Shown piece after piece: positions 61,615-64,000 of a stretch of 64,000 nt of DNA. The position numbers and the translations under genes are program-made. The stretch is from Desulfomicrobium sp. ZS1. GTDB taxonomy: Bacteria; Desulfobacterota; Desulfovibrionia; Desulfovibrionales; Desulfomicrobiaceae. The stretch lies in contig NZ_CP100351.1 of the NCBI RefSeq assembly GCF_024204645.1, positions 3,002,001 through 3,066,000 of the forward strand, read 5' to 3'. Every line of letters starts with the position of its first letter. Positions within the stretch are counted from its first letter, which is position 1. Under the pieces are notes generated by a model that was given only the letters and a program-made list of their open reading frames with translations, did no database searches and was not told the origin of the DNA.

Positions 61615-63859
61615 GGAGCGCGCGCCAAGCGCCACATCGCTGCGCGACAAGATCGTGGGGCTGAGCGAATCTTCAGGAAGAAAAAGCTACTACCCCATGC
61701 TGCAGCAAAAGATCCGGGAACTGCAAAACGAGATCGCCGAGCGGCACCGGGCCGAAGACGCCTTGCGCAAAACCCTGCAACGCATCGAACGGCAGCAGAC
61801 CGTCATTGCCGAAATCTCCACGCATCCGAGCGTCTTTCATGGCCGCCTGCAAGAAGCCGCGCCCATGATAACGACCAGAATGACCCACGCCATGGACGTG
61901 GCCCGGGCAAGCTTGTGGATAATGCGCGCGGGCAGCCTCTGCTGCATGGACAAGTTCGATGCGCAGGGCGGAGGCCATACCTCCGGAACCTGCCTGGACT
62001 GCGGCAGGTTCGATGTCTACTTCAAGGCGATCAGCAAAGGCCCCGTCATCGTGACCGACGCCCGCGAGGACCCGCGCACCCGCGATTTTGTCCCAAACTA
62101 TCTTGAACCAAATGGGATCGCGTCCATGCTCGACGTGCCGGTGCTCATCGACGCAGAGCTGACCGCCGTCATCTGCTTCGAGCACGTCGGAGAGCTGCGC
62201 ACCTGGCAGCCCGATGAAGTCACCTTCGCCAGCCGCATCGCCGACCAAGTGGCCCTCATCCTGGCCAGCCAGCGCCGACGCATCACGGAGGAGCAACTGC
62301 AGAGCGCCCACGCAAACTTGACGCGCAACCTACGCTTCACGGAGGTGCTGCTTGATGCCATACCCATCCCGATCTTCTACAAGGACTCGGAACGACGCTA
62401 TCTAGGCTGCAACCAGACCTTCGCCGACATCATGGGCATCACCTCCGCAGAAATCCGCGGCAGAAGAGCCCACGAATTCTGGCCGGACCTAGCCGAAGCC
62501 TATGAAGAGAAAGACAACAGCCTGCGGCAAGACACCCGCAAGTGCACCTACGAATCCAAAATACGCAACAAGGCCGGCGAGCTGCGCGAAGTGATCTTCG
62601 CCAAGCAGATTTTTTTTGACGAATTCAAGCACGCAGAGGGCATCATCGGATCCTTCGTGGATATCACGGAACGCAACCGCGCCGCCAAGGAAACGTGGCG
62701 CTTGCGCACCCTGCTCGCCAACATAATCAATTCCATGCCGTCCATGCTGATCGGAGTCGATGCCGACGGTCGCATTGCGCAATGGAACCAGCAGGCAGCC
62801 CTGGTGACCGGCGTGAGCGAGGCTCAGGCGCAAGGCAGCCCCCTTGTGCAGGTCGTGCCTTGGCTTGGCTCCGAGATGAAAAAGATCCGCCAGTCCATCG
62901 CCAGCAAAAAACCCTTTTTCGAGGGTAAGCTGAGCAGAGTGGAGAATGGTGAAACCATATTCGAAGACGTGACCATCTACCCCTTGATCACCAACGGAGT
63001 GGAAGGGGCGGTCATCCGCATTGACGACGTGACCGACAAAGTCCGCATCGAGGAAATTCTGATCCAGTCCGAAAAAATGCTCTCCGTCGGCGGTCTGGCC
63101 GCAGGCATGGCCCACGAAATCAACAATCCCCTGGCCTCCATCATGGGCAATACCCAAGTCCTGGAAACCAGGCTCCTCTTACCGCTACCGCAGAACGTGC
63201 AGGCGGCCCGGGAAGCAGGCATCACCCTTGAAGCCCTGCATAATTACCTGGAGAGGCGGGGAATCCCGAAGATGCTGAGTTCCGTTCGCAGTTCGGGGGC
63301 ACAAGCCGCGCAGATTGTCAGCAACATGCTGAGCTTCAGCCGCAAAAGCGAACCGGCGCTGGCTCCGGAAAGCATCACGGAAATGCTCGACAAGACCCTG
63401 GATCTTGCCAGCACCGACTATGACCTGAAAAAAAACTACGACTTCAAGAAAATCCAGATCGTCCGCGAATATGAAGACAATCTCCCCAAAATCCACGGCT
63501 CGGCAAGCAAGCTGCAACAGGTTTTCCTGAATCTGCTCCGCAATGGAGCCGAGGCCATGGGCGAAAAAATCTACCCTCAAGGCCGAGGGCCGCAATTCAC
63601 ACTGCGCGTGAGAGGAAATGCGCCATGGGTACGCGTTGAAATCGAAGACAACGGACCGGGGCTTGAGGAGTCTGTGCGCAAACGCGTGTTCGAGCCGTTC
63701 TTCACCACGAAGGCCGTGGGCAAGGGCACGGGGCTTGGGCTGTCCGTCTCCTATTTCATCGTCACCGAGGAACACGCAGGCATGATGGCTGTGCAGACGG
63801 CCAGGGGAGAATGGACCAGATTCGTCATCGACCTGCCGGTCGCGACGTCGTCAGAATGA
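61598..63859 (+). CDS. GAF-PAS-PAS sensor histidine kinase
   Basis: 753 aa from ATG 61598, 17 bp inside the alcohol dehydrogenase gene. It has a short helical start, a GAF domain (about 60-235), two PAS domains (about 250-370 and 375-490), HisKA with His506 in GMAHEINNPLAS, and an ATPase domain (RNGAEAMG, DNGPGLEE, GTGLGLSV). No membrane segment is visible, so it is cytoplasmic. The GAF region has CCMDKF and CLDCGRF cysteines that might bind a metal or respond to redox. No response regulator is adjacent. Coupling to the dehydrogenase suggests related control. Confidence 0.9.
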   Translation: MKKQPEERAPSATSLRDKIVGLSESSGRKSYYPMLQQKIRELQNEIAERHRAEDALRKTLQRIERQQTVIAEISTHPSVFHGRLQEAAPMITTRMTHAMDVARASLWIMRAGSLCCMDKFDAQGGGHTSGTCLDCGRFDVYFKAISKGPVIVTDAREDPRTRDFVPNYLEPNGIASMLDVPVLIDAELTAVICFEHVGELRTWQPDEVTFASRIADQVALILASQRRRITEEQLQSAHANLTRNLRFTEVLLDAIPIPIFYKDSERRYLGCNQTFADIMGITSAEIRGRRAHEFWPDLAEAYEEKDNSLRQDTRKCTYESKIRNKAGELREVIFAKQIFFDEFKHAEGIIGSFVDITERNRAAKETWRLRTLLANIINSMPSMLIGVDADGRIAQWNQQAALVTGVSEAQAQGSPLVQVVPWLGSEMKKIRQSIASKKPFFEGKLSRVENGETIFEDVTIYPLITNGVEGAVIRIDDVTDKVRIEEILIQSEKMLSVGGLAAGMAHEINNPLASIMGNTQVLETRLLLPLPQNVQAAREAGITLEALHNYLERRGIPKMLSSVRSSGAQAAQIVSNMLSFSRKSEPALAPESITEMLDKTLDLASTDYDLKKNYDFKKIQIVREYEDNLPKIHGSASKLQQVFLNLLRNGAEAMGEKIYPQGRGPQFTLRVRGNAPWVRVEIEDNGPGLEESVRKRVFEPFFTTKAVGKGTGLGLSVSYFIVTEEHAGMMAVQTARGEWTRFVIDLPVATSSE

Positions 63860-63887
63860 AAATGGCAGGCCTGGGGGCCTGCCATTT
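63860..63887. terminator. Bidirectional terminator hairpin
   Basis: AAATGGCAGGCC and GGCCTGCCATTT form a perfect 12-bp stem with a TGGG loop between the kinase gene and the convergent LysM gene. Confidence 0.85.
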
Positions 63888-63900
63888 GTGTGTGAAGGGA

Positions 63901-64000
63901 TCAGCGGTAGACCTTGAGCCGGTCTCCCGGGCGGATATGGCCGTTCTTGGCCAAATTGTTCCAGGACAGCAAATCCGAGGGAGTCACTCCAAAGCGCTTG
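63901..64000 (-). CDS. LysM domain protein, C-terminal end only
   Basis: The minus-strand frame reads FGVTPSDLLSWNNL then KNGHIRPGDRLKVYR before a TGA at 63901-63903: a LysM peptidoglycan-binding repeat at a C-terminus. The rest lies beyond the window. A lytic transglycosylase or peptidase is likely but not shown. Confidence 0.75.
   Translation of the reverse strand, partial: KRFGVTPSDLLSWNNLAKNGHIRPGDRLKVYR

Noticed and set aside
1-64000. Prophage, plasmid or genomic island
   Set aside because: No integrase, transposase, phage structural gene, replication origin or tRNA-linked repeat was found, and codon use is even across the window.

Overview
The window looks like chromosomal DNA of a GC-rich deltaproteobacterial sulfate reducer of the Desulfovibrionales, perhaps near Desulfomicrobium. 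This is inferred from gene content: a SulP/TauE sulfur-anion transport operon, a ferredoxin-linked 2-oxoacid oxidoreductase, several sigma-54 dependent regulators, and a GAK-type gene cluster of the kind I know mainly from Deltaproteobacteria. I saw no rRNA, tRNA, CRISPR array, prophage or transposase. Both ends of the window cut genes.

Layout. 1-3.1 kb: the end of an EAL/CBS/GGDEF cyclic-di-GMP protein facing a MATE exporter. 3.2-8.8 kb (minus): an operon for a Lon protease with a built-in response-regulator receiver, a histidine kinase, an NtrC-family activator and a small RluA-associated domain protein. 9.0-13.6 kb (plus, divergent): a sulfur-anion operon (58-aa ORF, USP-like protein, SulP permease, small membrane protein, TauE/SafE exporter) behind a sigma-54 promoter and three dyads. 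13.6-17.2 kb: pstS-pstC-pstA behind a Pho box. 17.3-25.2 kb: DUF475/TerC membrane protein, Cys-rich protein, Hsp20, ptb-like and ilvN-like genes, and the threonine pair tdh/kbl with a divergent Lrp-type regulator and several palindromic repeats. 25.2-30.7 kb (minus): an 801-aa unknown protein, a phosphatidylserine-decarboxylase-like enzyme, an Lgt-like membrane protein and a secreted protein, with a DedA gene divergent. 31.5-40.3 kb (minus): about ten tightly packed genes that I recognise as a GAK-type system: XXXCH protein, PHP-like protein, amphi-Trp proteins, a PhoU-kinase fusion, ATP-grasp, HprK-related kinase, CofD-like protein, HU-like protein and radical SAM enzyme. 40.5-42.9 kb (plus, divergent): a PHP-glycosyltransferase fusion. 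43-49.2 kb: PIN-PhoH ATPase, DksA-like protein, CbiX chelatase with a His-rich peptide, and a ZraP/ZraS/ZraR-like stress system. 49.3-53.7 kb: two copies of an nhaD-usp cassette. 53.7-64 kb: bioA, queA, a four-subunit 2-oxoacid:ferredoxin oxidoreductase, aroE, tag, an iron-type alcohol dehydrogenase overlapping a sensor kinase, and the tail of a LysM protein.

Two regulatory themes join the parts. First, 11-bp-spaced CTGTCAC-like repeats (Pho boxes) lie before pstS, before the GAK operon, and in both directions between the lipid-gene operon and dedA. This suggests a local phosphate-starvation regulon that takes in lipid enzymes and the PhoU-kinase cluster. Second, two sigma-54 systems are encoded next to their likely targets: Lon-receiver/kinase/NtrC beside the SulP operon, and ZraSR beside zraP.

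The best candidates for new biology are the Lon-receiver fusion with its regulatory operon, the Pho-linked GAK and lipid clusters, and a 10-A run that may join an amphi-Trp protein to an HU-like protein by slippage.
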